Part shown: one piece after another, positions 32,008 to 41,549 of the stretch
Layout: each line of letters starts with the position of its first letter
How positions within the stretch are numbered: position 1 is the first letter of the stretch
Assembly (NCBI GenBank): GCA_024701455.1
Contig: JABXYP010000001.1
Coordinates: forward strand, 2,856,001 to 2,920,000
Reading direction: 5' to 3'
Length of the DNA stretch: 64,000 bases
Source of the DNA: Bacillus sp. A301a_S52
GTDB lineage: Bacteria; Bacillota; Bacilli; Bacillales; Salisediminibacteriaceae
Notes under the pieces: model-generated
The model's database searches: none
Seen by the model: only the letters and a program-made list of their open reading frames with translations
What the model was told of the DNA's origin: nothing
Program-made: the position numbers and the translations under genes

Positions 32008-32798
32008 TCTGCTATAAACGACTCCTTTACTCTCTTCCAAAAAGGAAATGGTCTGAAGCGGGCAAAACGAATCTTCTCTTCAGCAACTCGGTATTGAATC
32101 GCTTTTACTTGCTTTTGAACTAAATGTAAATGGTCCACACTTACTTGGAAATCAGCATCATACTTTGGCTTCATTATACATGTGTGGTGTTGAGGTAAAA
32201 CCAATGGTGACCCTACTGTGCGGTAAATTCTATTATTAATAGAAGCCATTTCAGCAAGCTGGATAGAGGCTAAAGATGGATGAAGAATAGCCCCCCCCAA
32301 TGCCTTATTGTAAGCTGTACTTCCTGAAGGAGTCGAGATGCAAAGACCGTCCCCTCGAAACGTTTCAAAAAGATCCCCTTTAATCTCAATATCCATGACT
32401 AAAGATCCCTCCGTACTTTTTACCGTGGATTCGTTTAGGGCGAGAAATCGCTTGGAGTTAGTTTCACCTTGATATCGAATAATAACTTCAAGTAAGGGGT
32501 ATTCCACTATTTTAAAAGGTGTTTTAGCTATATGTATCACTAATTTCTCGACTTCATCTGGCTGCCAATCCGCATAAAAACCGAGGTGACCCGTATGTAC
32601 ACCTACAAAAGATGTTTCCTCAAGTCTGTGAGTATATTGATGAAAAGCTTCTAAAAGGGTCCCGTCGCCACCGACAGAAATGACAATGTCAGGTTTCTCT
32701 TCATGATAGTCAAGTTTAAATTCTTGCAAGTAATTTTTGATTTTTTGAGTAAGGATATTTGAAGCTTGGTCACCGCGTGTTCTGACATTAAATTTCAT
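32004..32798 (-). CDS. nadF: NAD kinase
   Basis: A 264-residue cytoplasmic enzyme that phosphorylates NAD to NADP. The start is the ATG at 32798 with GAGGAGGGG before it; the open frame runs further upstream into relQ without support. Motifs are [15 protein letters not shown] (the GGDGT nucleotide loop), [21 protein letters not shown] and the conserved [20 protein letters not shown]. It sits 19 bp after relQ and overlaps the next gene, forming relQ-nadF-yjbO as in B. subtilis. Confidence 0.95.
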   Translation of the reverse strand: MKFNVRTRGDQASNILTQKIKNYLQEFKLDYHEEKPDIVISVGGDGTLLEAFHQYTHRLEETSFVGVHTGHLGFYADWQPDEVEKLVIHIAKTPFKIVEYPLLEVIIRYQGETNSKRFLALNESTVKSTEGSLVMDIEIKGDLFETFRGDGLCISTPSGSTAYNKALGGAILHPSLASIQLAEMASINNRIYRTVGSPLVLPQHHTCIMKPKYDADFQVSVDHLHLVQKQVKAIQYRVAEEKIRFARFRPFPFWKRVKESFIAE

Positions 32799-32817
32799 CG
32801 GCACCCCTCCTCTCTTT

Positions 32818-33450
32818 TCAGTTTTTTCGCATAGACTCTCGCTGTTTCGATATGATTTGTTGTGCTTCCTGAACTTCACCACGTATTTTTGACATTTCTT
32901 CATCCAGCTTAAAAGCTGCTTCAGCCGCTTTTTGTAGCCGTCCTTCAATTTCTTCGGGTATTTGGCCTGCATACTTATATTGTAGTGAGTGCTCAATTGT
33001 CGCCCAAAAATTCATCGCTAGCGTTCTAATTTGTAATTCAACCAAAATGGGTTTCTCACCTTCAATGGTTTGAACGGGATAACGGAGGATCATATGATAA
33101 GACCTGTAACCACTGCGTTTTTTATGCTTTATATAATCACGCTCTTCCACAATATCAAAATCGGTTCGTGCATGAATCAACTCAGCAACAGCATCGATAT
33201 CTCCTACAAACTGACACATGATCCTTACACCTGCAAGGTCTTGCATCTGATCTTCTAATTCATTTAAAGGGATGTTTTTTCTCTTAGCTTTCTCTAAAAT
33301 ACTAGAAACAGGCTTTACTCTTCCTGTAACAAATTCAATCGGCGTATGTTTGGACGTTAATTGATATTGATCACGTATTCCCTTAAGCTTAATTTTAAGT
33401 TCATCTACTGCTTGTTTATAAGGTGTCAGCATAACATCCCAGTCCATCAT
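32818..33450 (-). CDS. relQ: Small alarmone synthetase RelQ (YjbM)
   Basis: A 210-residue single-domain (p)ppGpp synthetase that moves pyrophosphate from ATP to GTP or GDP. It has the conserved [47 protein letters not shown] and [20 protein letters not shown], which carry the substrate Arg, Lys, Glu and Gln positions. The C-terminal helical tail ([15 protein letters not shown]) forms the tetramer in B. subtilis RelQ. No hydrolase or regulatory domain is present. It heads the relQ-nadF-yjbO operon. Confidence 0.95.
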   Translation of the reverse strand: MMDWDVMLTPYKQAVDELKIKLKGIRDQYQLTSKHTPIEFVTGRVKPVSSILEKAKRKNIPLNELEDQMQDLAGVRIMCQFVGDIDAVAELIHARTDFDIVEERDYIKHKKRSGYRSYHMILRYPVQTIEGEKPILVELQIRTLAMNFWATIEHSLQYKYAGQIPEEIEGRLQKAAEAAFKLDEEMSKIRGEVQEAQQIISKQRESMRKN

Positions 33451-33508
33451 TTACATCACCACCAGTACCCATCTAAATTTATATTAACCAAGAATAGCCA
33501 CTTCAATC

Positions 33509-33901
33509 TTATGTATCATTAAAAATCTCCTCAACCCTCTCAACAAACACTTTCCCATAATTATGATTACCTTGAATATTTTCAAGCAAAAGACTTAACT
33601 CTTCCCAAAAATGTGTTAATTCAATCTTACGTTGATCATTAAATCCTTCTAACTGCAACTCAACAGGCACTGCTACTTTTAGATGTTGCTTCAAAGCAGG
33701 CCAATAGTCCTCCTTAATTCTTACGTGATGGTAATTGTCCACTGTTTCCATTAAGTAAACGAACGCCAGATTATCTGAATCTACAAGCATTCTTTCTCCT
33801 GCTTCAAAAGAGCCCCATTCCTCTTCTGAAACACCTCCTCGTACCGTTAATATCATTTTATCTGATGCTGTATTTATGCTTATTACATTAAGAATTATCA
33901 T
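33509..33901 (-). CDS. yjbL: UPF0738 protein YjbL
   Basis: A 130-residue cytoplasmic protein of unknown function, with GGGAGG in front of the ATG. Its place directly upstream of relQ, its length, and segments such as ERMLVDSDNLAFVYLMET and LTHFWEELSLLLENIQGNHNYG fit the UPF0738/YjbL family of the Bacillus yjb cluster. It is acidic with mixed alpha/beta character. No catalytic motif is seen. Confidence 0.75.
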   Translation of the reverse strand: MIILNVISINTASDKMILTVRGGVSEEEWGSFEAGERMLVDSDNLAFVYLMETVDNYHHVRIKEDYWPALKQHLKVAVPVELQLEGFNDQRKIELTHFWEELSLLLENIQGNHNYGKVFVERVEEIFNDT

Positions 33902-34377
33902 ATGCCATCCTCCCTATCTAACCAATCAGTATCATTTTATCATAAGCTATGCGTCTCACACAGGAAAAAGCTGGTTTAATAAACTTCATAATCCCATTGT
34001 AAATAACGGATACCTATGGAATAATGAATAGAAAACACACATTATTTGCGTAAAAAGTGCTAAAGCCCCTTAAACGGTTAATGTCCCATACTAAACTAGT
34101 TAAGGGGATTTAGACAATTAAAACGACCCATCAATTAGTGGAAGCTTTCGTTCTTCTCCTACTGATTGGTAGTTGAGCGAATCAGGACATTAGCGTCCGT
34201 TATCTCCCGCCAAAATAGCTTTAGCTTTCCTAATCTATTTTGAGGCGGGAGGTTTACGGACGCTTATCTGTAATAAATCATTATACAAAACATGTCGGTG
34301 ATAAAACTGTTATTTAAACTAAACATAACGTTAGTTGGCAAGCACATTTTCACCCGATAAACATGGAGTGAATGCAC
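33902..34377. other. Intergenic region with a long inverted repeat and a repeat element
   Basis: CTAAAGCCCCTTAA (34060-34073) and TTAAGGGGATTTAG (34100-34113) pair with one mismatch around a 26-base loop. They could end a transcript or be a small structured RNA. The dispersed repeat at 34120-34277 follows at once. No other gene is seen. Confidence 0.5.
34120..34277 (+). repeat. Dispersed two-hairpin repeat, near full length
   Basis: It begins AAAACGACCCATCAATTAGTGG, less conserved than the consensus, with a first hairpin ending CCTACTGATTGG. A second long hairpin follows: TTAGCGTCCGTTATCTCCCG pairs with CGGGAGG-TTTACGGACGC. It ends in TTATCTGTAATAA. Confidence 0.8.
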
Positions 34378-34956
34378 ATGACCCAAGAAATAGAAATTGA
34401 ATTTAAACAATTAATTGACAAAAACACGTACGAAGAGATGCTCAGTTATTTTCAAAATAGACGTCACCCTATTATCACCCAAACCAATCATTATTTTGAG
34501 ACAAAAAATTTCTTATTAAAAGATAAAAAATCTGCCTTGAGAGTCCGATATAAAGAAGGAGACTATGTTCTAACATTAAAGCAGCCACATAGCAGTAGTT
34601 TATTGGAAACGCACCAACATTTAGACGAGAAAACCTTTAAAGACTTTAAAAACAGTGGTTGTTTACCAGAAGGTGCCGTCAAAAAACAATTAAGTACTTT
34701 ACTTAATTTACAAACCGTTCACTTCACTTATTTGGGTTACCTAACGACAGAGCGTTCTGAAGTTCCTATCAAAGAAGGACTTCTAGTATTAGATAAAAGT
34801 TCTTATTTCAATACAACGGATTACGAATTGGAATTTGAGTGTGATGACTACAATTCAGGTATACTTTTTTTCCTTAGCTTCTTAGAAAAGTGGCAAATGT
34901 CATGGAATAAGCCTAAGAATAAGATTGAGCGATTTTACGAAGCATCACCATTATAA
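34378..34956 (+). CDS. yjbK: CYTH-domain protein YjbK (triphosphate tunnel metalloenzyme)
   Basis: A 192-residue protein of the CYTH superfamily, whose beta-barrel tunnel binds triphosphates. The signature ExExK is near the N-terminus (TQEIEIEFKQL). Paired basic and acidic strand residues follow: ALRVRYKEGDYVLTLKQP, LLVLDKSSYFN and YELEFECDD. The later ATG (34378) is preferred because GGAG lies ten bases before it; the ATG two codons earlier is too close to that site. In B. subtilis YjbK stands next to cwlQ as here. Its natural substrate is not settled; inorganic triphosphatase activity is common in the family. Confidence 0.88.
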   Translation: MTQEIEIEFKQLIDKNTYEEMLSYFQNRRHPIITQTNHYFETKNFLLKDKKSALRVRYKEGDYVLTLKQPHSSSLLETHQHLDEKTFKDFKNSGCLPEGAVKKQLSTLLNLQTVHFTYLGYLTTERSEVPIKEGLLVLDKSSYFNTTDYELEFECDDYNSGILFFLSFLEKWQMSWNKPKNKIERFYEASPL

Positions 34957-34992
34957 GACTCTTCATGAGTCAAAACATTTAGCGGGGGCGAC

Positions 34993-35652
34993 ATGAGTAT
35001 GAAAATGAATATGATGACTGATTATTATCAATGGCAAATCCTAAGGTCTTGGGGAAATCAACAATCACATCTTATAGGTGATTCATCATCTTCCGCATCC
35101 GTTGATAAAACATTTAATCAATTACTCCAATCTCAATTGCAAACGGCTATGAGACAAGCACCTGAATTAGCTACGAAACAATCAGCTAATATGACTGCGT
35201 CAAGTCAAATAACATCACAACCTAACGCTAGCAAGCTGAAAAGCCAGTCTGGAAATGATAAAGCCTACTTATCACTCATAAAGCAAGCATCAGAAAAATA
35301 TGGTGTGGATGCAAATTTAATTTATTCCATTATCAAACATGAATCTGGCTTTCGCAGTGATGCAAGAAGTCATGCTGGTGCTCAAGGATTAATGCAATTA
35401 ATGCCTCAAACAGCAAGAGGTTTAGGGGTAAATAACAGTTTTGATCCAGCACAAAATATTGACGGGGGAACGCGCTATATTAAAGCCATGCTTGATAAAT
35501 ATAATGGGAATACAGAGCTTGCGCTAGCAGCCTATAATGCGGGGCCTGGAAATGTAGATAAACATGGTGGTATCCCTCCTTTTAGAGAAACACGCGCTTA
35601 TGTGCCAAAGGTACTTGGTACTTATCGCCAATTAACTAGTCAAACAGTTTAG
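34993..35652 (+). CDS. cwlQ: Lytic transglycosylase-type cell-wall enzyme CwlQ (YjbJ)
   Basis: A 219-residue protein. Residues 1-90 are a low-complexity Ser/Gln/Thr-rich region without a clear signal peptide. Residues 95-215 are an SLT domain: the catalytic Glu in [13 protein letters not shown], then [34 protein letters not shown] and the [12 protein letters not shown] motif. It should cut peptidoglycan glycan strands; B. subtilis CwlQ has both muramidase and transglycosylase activity. Export without a signal sequence is odd but the B. subtilis protein also lacks one, as I recall. It follows yjbK by 36 bp. Confidence 0.9.
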   Translation: MSMKMNMMTDYYQWQILRSWGNQQSHLIGDSSSSASVDKTFNQLLQSQLQTAMRQAPELATKQSANMTASSQITSQPNASKLKSQSGNDKAYLSLIKQASEKYGVDANLIYSIIKHESGFRSDARSHAGAQGLMQLMPQTARGLGVNNSFDPAQNIDGGTRYIKAMLDKYNGNTELALAAYNAGPGNVDKHGGIPPFRETRAYVPKVLGTYRQLTSQTV

Positions 35653-35690
35653 ACAACTATTTTTAGTCTTTTGCCATTCCACCACTTACA

Positions 35691-35720
35691 AACTTGTTCC
35701 TAACAGGAGCAAGTTTTTTT
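35691..35720 (+). terminator. Terminator of the yjbK-cwlQ unit
   Basis: AACTTGTTCC and GGAGCAAGTT pair (one G-T pair) around TAACA and are followed by seven T. Confidence 0.85.
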
Positions 35721-35778
35721 ATACATCATAAATCCTATCTATGTGAAAATAATAAGACTCTAAACGTACACCGTTTTT

Positions 35779-35861
35779 AAAACACACCTTCAATCAGTGG
35801 GAGTTTTCGCTCTTCTTCCTACTTTTAGCCCCGAATTTTACGGACGCTTATCTGTGATAAA
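35779..35861 (+). repeat. Dispersed repeat, internally deleted copy
   Basis: It starts AAACACACCTTCAATCAGTG and ends TTTACGGACGCTTATCTGTG, then ATAA. Most of the central sequence between the first hairpin and the last arm is missing. Confidence 0.75.
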
Positions 35862-35990
35862 TCACATTTGTTGCTACATCTTGCTGCCCTTGCTACAATA
35901 ACCTTACAAAGACTTGGAAAATGGACTATAAATCATAACCAAGTTCCTATTATTTAGACAGATTTCACTTGATTAACGAAGGAGTTCGAC

Positions 35991-36413
35991 ATGAAACCAG
36001 AGAATCAAGAGACAGTTTACAGTATAGTCGGAGATAAGACGTTACATGAACTCGTCGACCGCTTTTACCAACTCGTCTCAGAGCATCCGGAATTATCACC
36101 TATTTTTCCTGCCGATTTGACAGAAACAGCACGTAAACAAAAACAATTCCTAACCCAATTTTTAGGGGGTCCACCATTATATACAGAAGAACATGGACAT
36201 CCTATGTTACGTGCCCGCCATATGCCATTTAGTATTACACCGGCCCGCGCTGATGCTTGGCTTTCCTGTATGGATCAAGCATTAAAAGAGACGCCGATAG
36301 ATGAACCGTTAAGAACAGCCGTATTCGAGCGGTTATCCTATACAGCACGACATATGATAAACAGTGAGGATAAACCTTCCTCTTATGAAGCTCGAAAGGG
36401 GTATGACAGATGA
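35991..36413 (+). CDS. yjbI: Truncated haemoglobin, group II (YjbI)
   Basis: A 140-residue globin. It has the group II features TLHELVDRFYQLVSEHPELSPIFP, the KQKQFLTQFLGGPPLYTEEHGHP segment, and RARHMPFSITPARADAWL with the proximal haem His in RHMPF and the conserved Trp. In B. subtilis YjbI sits directly before spxH as here and can reduce protein oxidation. Its stop codon overlaps the spxH start by four bases (ATGA). GGAG precedes the ATG. Confidence 0.93.
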   Translation: MKPENQETVYSIVGDKTLHELVDRFYQLVSEHPELSPIFPADLTETARKQKQFLTQFLGGPPLYTEEHGHPMLRARHMPFSITPARADAWLSCMDQALKETPIDEPLRTAVFERLSYTARHMINSEDKPSSYEARKGYDR

Positions 36414-37336
36414 CATCAAAAGAAGGGTCTTTTATTTGCTATGATGATTTGGGAATTTGCTGTCCTACCGATCCATCCTCTTTTTATGTAATGGGACGTG
36501 ACAAAAAACCTGTTGAAATTTACGTTTTTATTGATCCACTTTGCCCTGAGTGTTGGGCACTAGAACCAATCATTAAGAAGCTGCAAATGGAATATTCTAA
36601 TTACTTTACTATTACAACTTTTCTTAGAAATGAAATAAGATCTCTCAATACACATTGTGGAGAAAAGTATGAAGCAGTGGTTAAAGAAATGGCTCAATCT
36701 TTTAATGAAACCTCTTGTCGTACCGGGATGCCTTGTGATGGGGATGTATGGTATGAAAACACCCTTACAACACCATATGTGGCAATTCTCGCTATTAAAG
36801 CAGCAGAATTACAAGGAAAAGCAATCGGTGTAAAATATTTACGGCGCGTTAGAGAAAGTTTATTTCTTTATAAACAAAATATAGCAGAAGAGAACGTGCT
36901 TATCGAATGTGCATCGAATGTTAAAGGGATGGATGTAGAGGAATTTATAAAAGATTTACATTCGGATATCGCAAAAGACGCCCTTCAATCCGATATGAAA
37001 GCCGCTCAAGAGATGGATGTGGAAGCTTTACCAACGATGATTTTCTTTGGTGACGATGTGGATGAGCCTGGCTTAAAAGTCCAAGGCCTTCACTCATATG
37101 GGATATATGTCGAAATAATTTCTGAGATCCTTGGTAAAAAACCTAAAAAATGCCCACCTGTTTCTTTAGAACAATTTGTAGCTTTTTACTCTCTCGTCAC
37201 TGATTTAGAAATTTCAGTCGTTTTTGATATGACAAAGGAACAAATAAATAAAGAGATGAAGAAATTACAAATAAAGCAAGTGGTTGAAGAAATCCGTACA
37301 AAACGTGGAGCACTATGGCGCTATAAAGAAAAATAG
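36410..37336 (+). CDS. spxH: ClpXP adaptor protein SpxH (YjbH)
   Basis: A 308-residue protein with a DsbA-like thioredoxin fold. The N-terminal half has the redox pair CPECW in YVFIDPLCPECWALEPII, then NTHCGEKYEA and a long helical insert (residues 90-190). Near residue 200 comes the cis-Pro loop EALPTMIFFGD. The C-terminal 70 residues are helical. In B. subtilis the protein presents Spx to ClpXP for degradation; spx itself lies at 44.5 kb in this window. The name and order (yjbI-spxH) are conserved. AAAGGGG precedes the start. Confidence 0.93.
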   Translation: MTSKEGSFICYDDLGICCPTDPSSFYVMGRDKKPVEIYVFIDPLCPECWALEPIIKKLQMEYSNYFTITTFLRNEIRSLNTHCGEKYEAVVKEMAQSFNETSCRTGMPCDGDVWYENTLTTPYVAILAIKAAELQGKAIGVKYLRRVRESLFLYKQNIAEENVLIECASNVKGMDVEEFIKDLHSDIAKDALQSDMKAAQEMDVEALPTMIFFGDDVDEPGLKVQGLHSYGIYVEIISEILGKKPKKCPPVSLEQFVAFYSLVTDLEISVVFDMTKEQINKEMKKLQIKQVVEEIRTKRGALWRYKEK

Positions 37337-37349
37337 ATTTTTATCATTA

Positions 37350-37380
37350 AAAGAGTCGGGATAAACTCCCCGACTCTTTC
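37350..37380 (+). terminator. Terminator of yjbI-spxH
   Basis: AAAGAGTCGGG and CCCGACTCTTT form a perfect eleven-pair stem with a short T run, fourteen bases after the spxH stop. Confidence 0.8.
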
Positions 37381-37783
37381 CCGTTCATTACAAACAGCGA
37401 TTGTCTGCGGAAAAATTTTTTTGAAGCTCTGGGCATTTTTTTAAGAATATTAGCAAGTTTTCTTCTAGTAGGACATACCTTAAAGTAAGGGATTTAACGA
37501 ACACTACTCGATGATCAATTTAAACTGTACAACTTGCTCCCACTGGCTCTTTTTAAAGAACGAAAAAAATCAGGTGGGGTAACCTGATTTTTTTCGTTCG
37601 GAACATTGTCAATTTTTCGAAAGGCCTTTTACGTCAAGGGGTTTGTGACGTTCACATAAGCTAAGGGGGAGTTATGTGATTCCTTTCACATTTATACTAT
37701 ATCAAACGTTGTTATGCCATACAATACGATCGTGATTGTTTTCACAAATTAGCCATAGTTTACTGTTCAAAAAGGGGTGTCCT
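37381..37783. other. Intergenic region with an orphan terminator, possible small RNA
   Basis: No protein gene is seen between the spxH terminator and the 55-residue gene. A second, very strong terminator at 37558-37599 has no gene before it on either strand. The 175 bp upstream could therefore encode a small RNA, although no convincing promoter is visible. Confidence 0.4.
37558..37599. terminator. Perfect hairpin terminator without an assigned gene
   Basis: GAACGAAAAAAATCAGGT and its complement pair over eighteen bases around a five-base loop; the 3' arm itself contains seven T, and the 5' arm contains seven A, so it can work on both strands. Confidence 0.75.
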
Positions 37784-37951
37784 ATGACATTATTTTGGAT
37801 CGGATGTATTCTCATTGTTGTTAGTTATTGTATGTCTGTTTTAAGCTTGATGAATTTATTTTCTCTCTGGATTGCATGGCCACTATTCTTTTTCTCAATA
37901 CTATTAACTGTTCATGCTTTTACGAATCGCCATCGTTTTAAAGGGTTTTAA
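37784..37951 (+). CDS. Small membrane protein, 55 residues
   Basis: Starts MTLFWIGCILIVVSYC with AAGGGG before the ATG. Two hydrophobic helices (about 3-22 and 25-43) are joined by SLMNLFS, and a basic tail ends NRHRFKGF. It is not recognised as a named family. It is alone between the orphan terminator and a repeat copy. Confidence 0.6.
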   Translation: MTLFWIGCILIVVSYCMSVLSLMNLFSLWIAWPLFFFSILLTVHAFTNRHRFKGF

Positions 37952-38039
37952 ATGTCGCATAGTCAGATATTAAATCTCCTAATTACGTTTTAAATCATGG
38001 TTCTCACCACTCTCTTTGTGCAAAAACATTTATCAATTA

Positions 38040-38140
38040 CCTTCAATCAAGACATTAGCGGACACTAACTCCCGACTAAATAGAGTGACCTCTACTCTCT
38101 ATTTTGACCCGGGAGGTTTACGGACGCTTATCTGTGATAA
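38040..38140 (+). repeat. Dispersed repeat, copy lacking the first hairpin
   Basis: It begins CCTTCAATCAAGACATTAGC and ends with the full second arm ACCCGGGAGGTTTACGGACG followed by CTTATCTGTGATAA. It matches the 106-bp short unit of the tandem array. Confidence 0.85.
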
Positions 38141-38141
38141 A

Positions 38142-38168
38142 AAAATGCCTCTTCATTTGAGGCATTTT
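38142..38168 (-). terminator. Terminator of pepF
   Basis: AAAATGCCTC and GAGGCATTTT pair with a run of T on the minus strand, nineteen bases after the pepF stop. Confidence 0.85.
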
Positions 38169-38186
38169 CATTTAGCAGCCATTTAT

Positions 38187-39995
38187 TTAATCAAAAAGCA
38201 ACGTTTCCATTTCATCTAATGTCTTCTCAAATACGAGTAAAGCTTGCTTAATCGGCTCAGCTGATGTCATATCCACACCTGCTTTTTTTAATATTTCAAT
38301 CGGATAATCAGAACTCCCTGCTTTTAAAAACGTTATAAACCTCTCTATAGCTGGCTTTCCTTCTTCTAAAATTTGCTTTGCTAAAGCGGTAGCAGCACTG
38401 AACCCTGTCGCATACTGATAGACATAGAAGTTCATATAAAAATGAGGGATTCGCGCCCATTCTAGAGAAATATCATCATCCACAACGACATTTTCTCCAA
38501 AATATCTTTTATTCAATCTATAGTAAGTATCATTTAAAAGATCCGGCGTCAATGGTTCCCCTACCTCTGCTTTCTTATGAATAAGCTGCTCAAATTCAGC
38601 AAACATTGTCTGTCTGAAAACCGTCCCACGGAATCCTTCCAGATATTGATTTAACAAGTAAAGCCTTCGCTTCTTATCTGTTTCATTTTTAAGCATATAA
38701 TCATTAAGCAATGCTTCATTTGTAGTGGAAGCTACTTCAGCCACAAAGATTGAATAGTCCGCATATGGATACGGCTGATTCTTTCTCGTATAATAACTAT
38801 GAACAGAATGGCCAAATTCATGCGCTAGAGTAAATAAGTTATTCACATCATTCTGCCAGTTCATTAAAATATACGGCTTTGTTCCATATGTTCCTGAAGA
38901 ATAGGCTCCACTTCGTTTTCCGATATTTTCCTCAACATCTACCCACCGATTTTTTAACCCCTCGTCTACAATGGAAACATACTCCTCTCCTAAAGCAGAT
39001 AAGGCTTCTAGTAATAAGTCATTTGCTTTTTCATAGGAGATATCCATCTTTACATTTTTGACAATAGGTGTATAGAGATCATACATGTGAAGCTCTTCAA
39101 CGTTAAGAGCTCTCTTTCTAATATCAGTATAGCGATGCAGCAGATGCAGGTGGTCATTAACCGTTGAAACGAGCTGATCATACACCACCTCTGGAATATG
39201 GTTTCTACTTAGTGACGCTTGACGTGGCGATTCATAATGTCGAACATTAGCGTTAAAAATATTTTTCTTAACATTGCCACTTAACGTACTGGCAAATGTG
39301 TTTTTATATTTTTTATACGTATCATATACAGCATGAAAAGTCTCTTTTCTCACGTTACGATTATCACTCTGCAAAAAGCTGACGATACGTCCGTGTGTGA
39401 GCTCAACTTCCTCACCATTTTCATCCTTAATCAGTGGAAGTTTCAAATCAGCATTATTTAATTTCCCATAGGTTGCTGATGGTGAGGCAGTAATTTCCCT
39501 AGCTTGTGCCAACAGTGATTCTTCTTTTTCACTTAAAATATGGTCCCTTTTTTTGTTAAGCTTTTCAAGAATATGAGTATAAAGGGCTAATTCTGGTGTC
39601 TCTTTAATGAAGCGTTCAATCGTTTCTTTTGGGATAGAGAGTATCTCTGGTGTGACAAATGAAGCTGCTTGACTAAATTGAGTGATCAACTGTCCTGCCC
39701 TGTCGTTCAACCCTTGGTAAAAGGAATTTGTCGTATCTTGATCATAACGCATATGGGCATATGTATAAATTTTTCCGAGAGTAACAGCAACACTATCTTC
39801 ATACTTAAATGCTTTATACAGCTGCTCTCCAGACTGTCCTAATGTCCCTTGAAACACTTTTATCCCAGGGAGTTTTTTTTTGACGTCTTGAAAGGTCTGT
39901 TCCCACTCATCATCTGTCGCAAAGATATCTTCTAAATCCCACGTTTTTTCTTTCGGTACATTTTCTCTTTTAGGTAATGTTACCTGTGTTGCCAT
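38187..39995 (-). CDS. pepF: Oligoendopeptidase F
   Basis: A 602-residue M3-family zinc peptidase that cuts short cytoplasmic peptides. The zinc site HEFGHSVHSYY lies near residue 385, with the third ligand Glu in the following helix (VAEVASTTNEALL). The N-terminus ATQVTLPKRENVPKEKTWDLEDIF is typical. The ATG at 39995 is used because GGAGG lies eight bases upstream. In B. subtilis pepF is between coiA and spxH as here and affects sporulation and protein secretion when overproduced. It has its own terminator. Confidence 0.95.
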   Translation of the reverse strand: MATQVTLPKRENVPKEKTWDLEDIFATDDEWEQTFQDVKKKLPGIKVFQGTLGQSGEQLYKAFKYEDSVAVTLGKIYTYAHMRYDQDTTNSFYQGLNDRAGQLITQFSQAASFVTPEILSIPKETIERFIKETPELALYTHILEKLNKKRDHILSEKEESLLAQAREITASPSATYGKLNNADLKLPLIKDENGEEVELTHGRIVSFLQSDNRNVRKETFHAVYDTYKKYKNTFASTLSGNVKKNIFNANVRHYESPRQASLSRNHIPEVVYDQLVSTVNDHLHLLHRYTDIRKRALNVEELHMYDLYTPIVKNVKMDISYEKANDLLLEALSALGEEYVSIVDEGLKNRWVDVEENIGKRSGAYSSGTYGTKPYILMNWQNDVNNLFTLAHEFGHSVHSYYTRKNQPYPYADYSIFVAEVASTTNEALLNDYMLKNETDKKRRLYLLNQYLEGFRGTVFRQTMFAEFEQLIHKKAEVGEPLTPDLLNDTYYRLNKRYFGENVVVDDDISLEWARIPHFYMNFYVYQYATGFSAATALAKQILEEGKPAIERFITFLKAGSSDYPIEILKKAGVDMTSAEPIKQALLVFEKTLDEMETLLFD

Positions 39996-40091
39996 AAATG
40001 GCACCTCCATTTGTCGTTTTTACACTTATTATTAATAAAAGTGTCATTTATAATCCATTCTAGGAAATAATGCGAAAATCCTGTTTATCCT

Positions 40092-41327
40092 TTAAATATT
40101 ATTATTTTCAAAATAACTAAGCAGTTGATTAATTATATACTTATCATCGTCTAATAATGTGTGAAAAGGTTTAGAAATCGTGATGTAATGAATGAGTTTA
40201 TAGTTTCCAGGAGCTTTTTTTTCTAAAACATTAAAACGACATAATACATTGAGATAATCGCTTAAAAGCTGACGAATGTGTTGCTTTACGTGAAGGACTG
40301 ACAGCCGAAACGAAAGACCAATTTGATGATGGTTCGTTATAAACCATTGAGTAAGCTGTGATAAACTAAAGGTTTCTCCTAATGGTTTGCTATTAATATA
40401 TCCAATAACAACCCACGTTTGCCACAAATAAGGGGCACTATCGCATATATATTGTGACAATAATGGGATATTACAAATTGCCGGAAAATAATTTAAGGCC
40501 ATGTTATGACGCTGCAATAGGTGTAAGACATTTCTTTCTGCCTTTGTAAGAGTAGGGTGTCTCGCTGTTCGCACCTTTATTGTTTGACTTTTCCAAACAG
40601 CTATATACTCTTCCAATCTATTGTACTGATCTTTTTTTGTTTCTGTTAAAAATACATCAAGGTTGAAAAATAAACAATGGGGTGACACAGTGAGAGGGAT
40701 AGGTGTTACTCTAACAAACGTTTTACGAGGAGTTACATAAAAAAAATTAGAAAAAACAATCCACCTATGGGTGACAACAGAGTAATAAATAGCATGCGGG
40801 AAAGGGGAAGGTCTTATTAGTAGAAAATCAACATGAGATAAGGGGTAATAGAAACTTTTTCTTTGAATAGGTTTCCTTAATATACCGATCCAAACAGTTT
40901 CATAATCATGATCTTTATAAGAGAAATATCGTTTTAAGAACTGCTCCTTGTTAAGATAAGAGAGTTGCAATTCCAACGCCAACTTTCGATTATTGACTTT
41001 CACATACACATCTGGCCGCTGTCTCACATCCTCCAAATAGTGCTCTATTTTAGGCTCAAGTTTATAAGAGTCAAGCCAGCGGTATACCTCTAATTTAGCG
41101 ATTTTATGATCCTCAGATTCATTGCGATAATGTCGATCAGTACATAATGAATGTTGCCGATGTGAAAAATGCCATGCTTTTCTTTCTCCTAATTTAAGAA
41201 CCACTTCTTCAGCACATATCAGGCAATGAAAAGTGTATGACTTTCTCATTTTAGTCAATAATGCCTTTGACCAGCACACATCATTCAAAAAAATATCTTG
41301 TCCATTTGAACATTTAGCTCGAAACAT
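40092..41327 (-). CDS. coiA: Competence protein CoiA
   Basis: A 411-residue protein needed for recombination of incoming DNA in competent cells. The N-terminal part has paired cysteines and a His-rich zinc-type motif (FHCLICAEEVVLK, AWHFSHRQHSLC). The PD-(D/E)xK-like nuclease core follows: ESEDHKIAKLEVYRWL, RQRPDVYVKVN and KLALELQLSYLNKEQF. The C-terminal 200 residues are helical and not assigned. AGAGGTG precedes the ATG. The position before pepF is as in B. subtilis (yjbF). Confidence 0.9.
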   Translation of the reverse strand: MFRAKCSNGQDIFLNDVCWSKALLTKMRKSYTFHCLICAEEVVLKLGERKAWHFSHRQHSLCTDRHYRNESEDHKIAKLEVYRWLDSYKLEPKIEHYLEDVRQRPDVYVKVNNRKLALELQLSYLNKEQFLKRYFSYKDHDYETVWIGILRKPIQRKSFYYPLSHVDFLLIRPSPFPHAIYYSVVTHRWIVFSNFFYVTPRKTFVRVTPIPLTVSPHCLFFNLDVFLTETKKDQYNRLEEYIAVWKSQTIKVRTARHPTLTKAERNVLHLLQRHNMALNYFPAICNIPLLSQYICDSAPYLWQTWVVIGYINSKPLGETFSLSQLTQWFITNHHQIGLSFRLSVLHVKQHIRQLLSDYLNVLCRFNVLEKKAPGNYKLIHYITISKPFHTLLDDDKYIINQLLSYFENNNI

Positions 41328-41549
41328 ATTTCACCTCTTTCCATTTTAAGTTAATTTTACCTAAGGGGGAATAATTGTTCAAGAGTTACGTCACTAGTAA
41401 CTTAAATAAGCTACTCGACACTAGTTCCTTTCTCTCAGTAAGCCTTCCACTAGCTCCTTCTTTAAGAAGAAATCTGTCATTTAAGAACGACCAGCCCCAA
41501 AAACAGATTCAAGCTATGAAGGCACTTCCCAACAGGCGTCTTTTTTGAT

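Larger units (their letters stand above)
35653..35990. other. Intergenic region with a terminator and repeat fragment
   Basis: The cwlQ terminator at 35691-35720 and a shortened copy of the dispersed repeat at 35779-35861 take up most of it. The remaining 130 bp presumably carries the yjbI promoter; no clear box is seen. Confidence 0.5.

Noticed and set aside
38016..38219. 67-codon frame over a repeat copy and the pepF end
   Set aside because: It lies on the dispersed repeat and the pepF terminator; no ribosome site.
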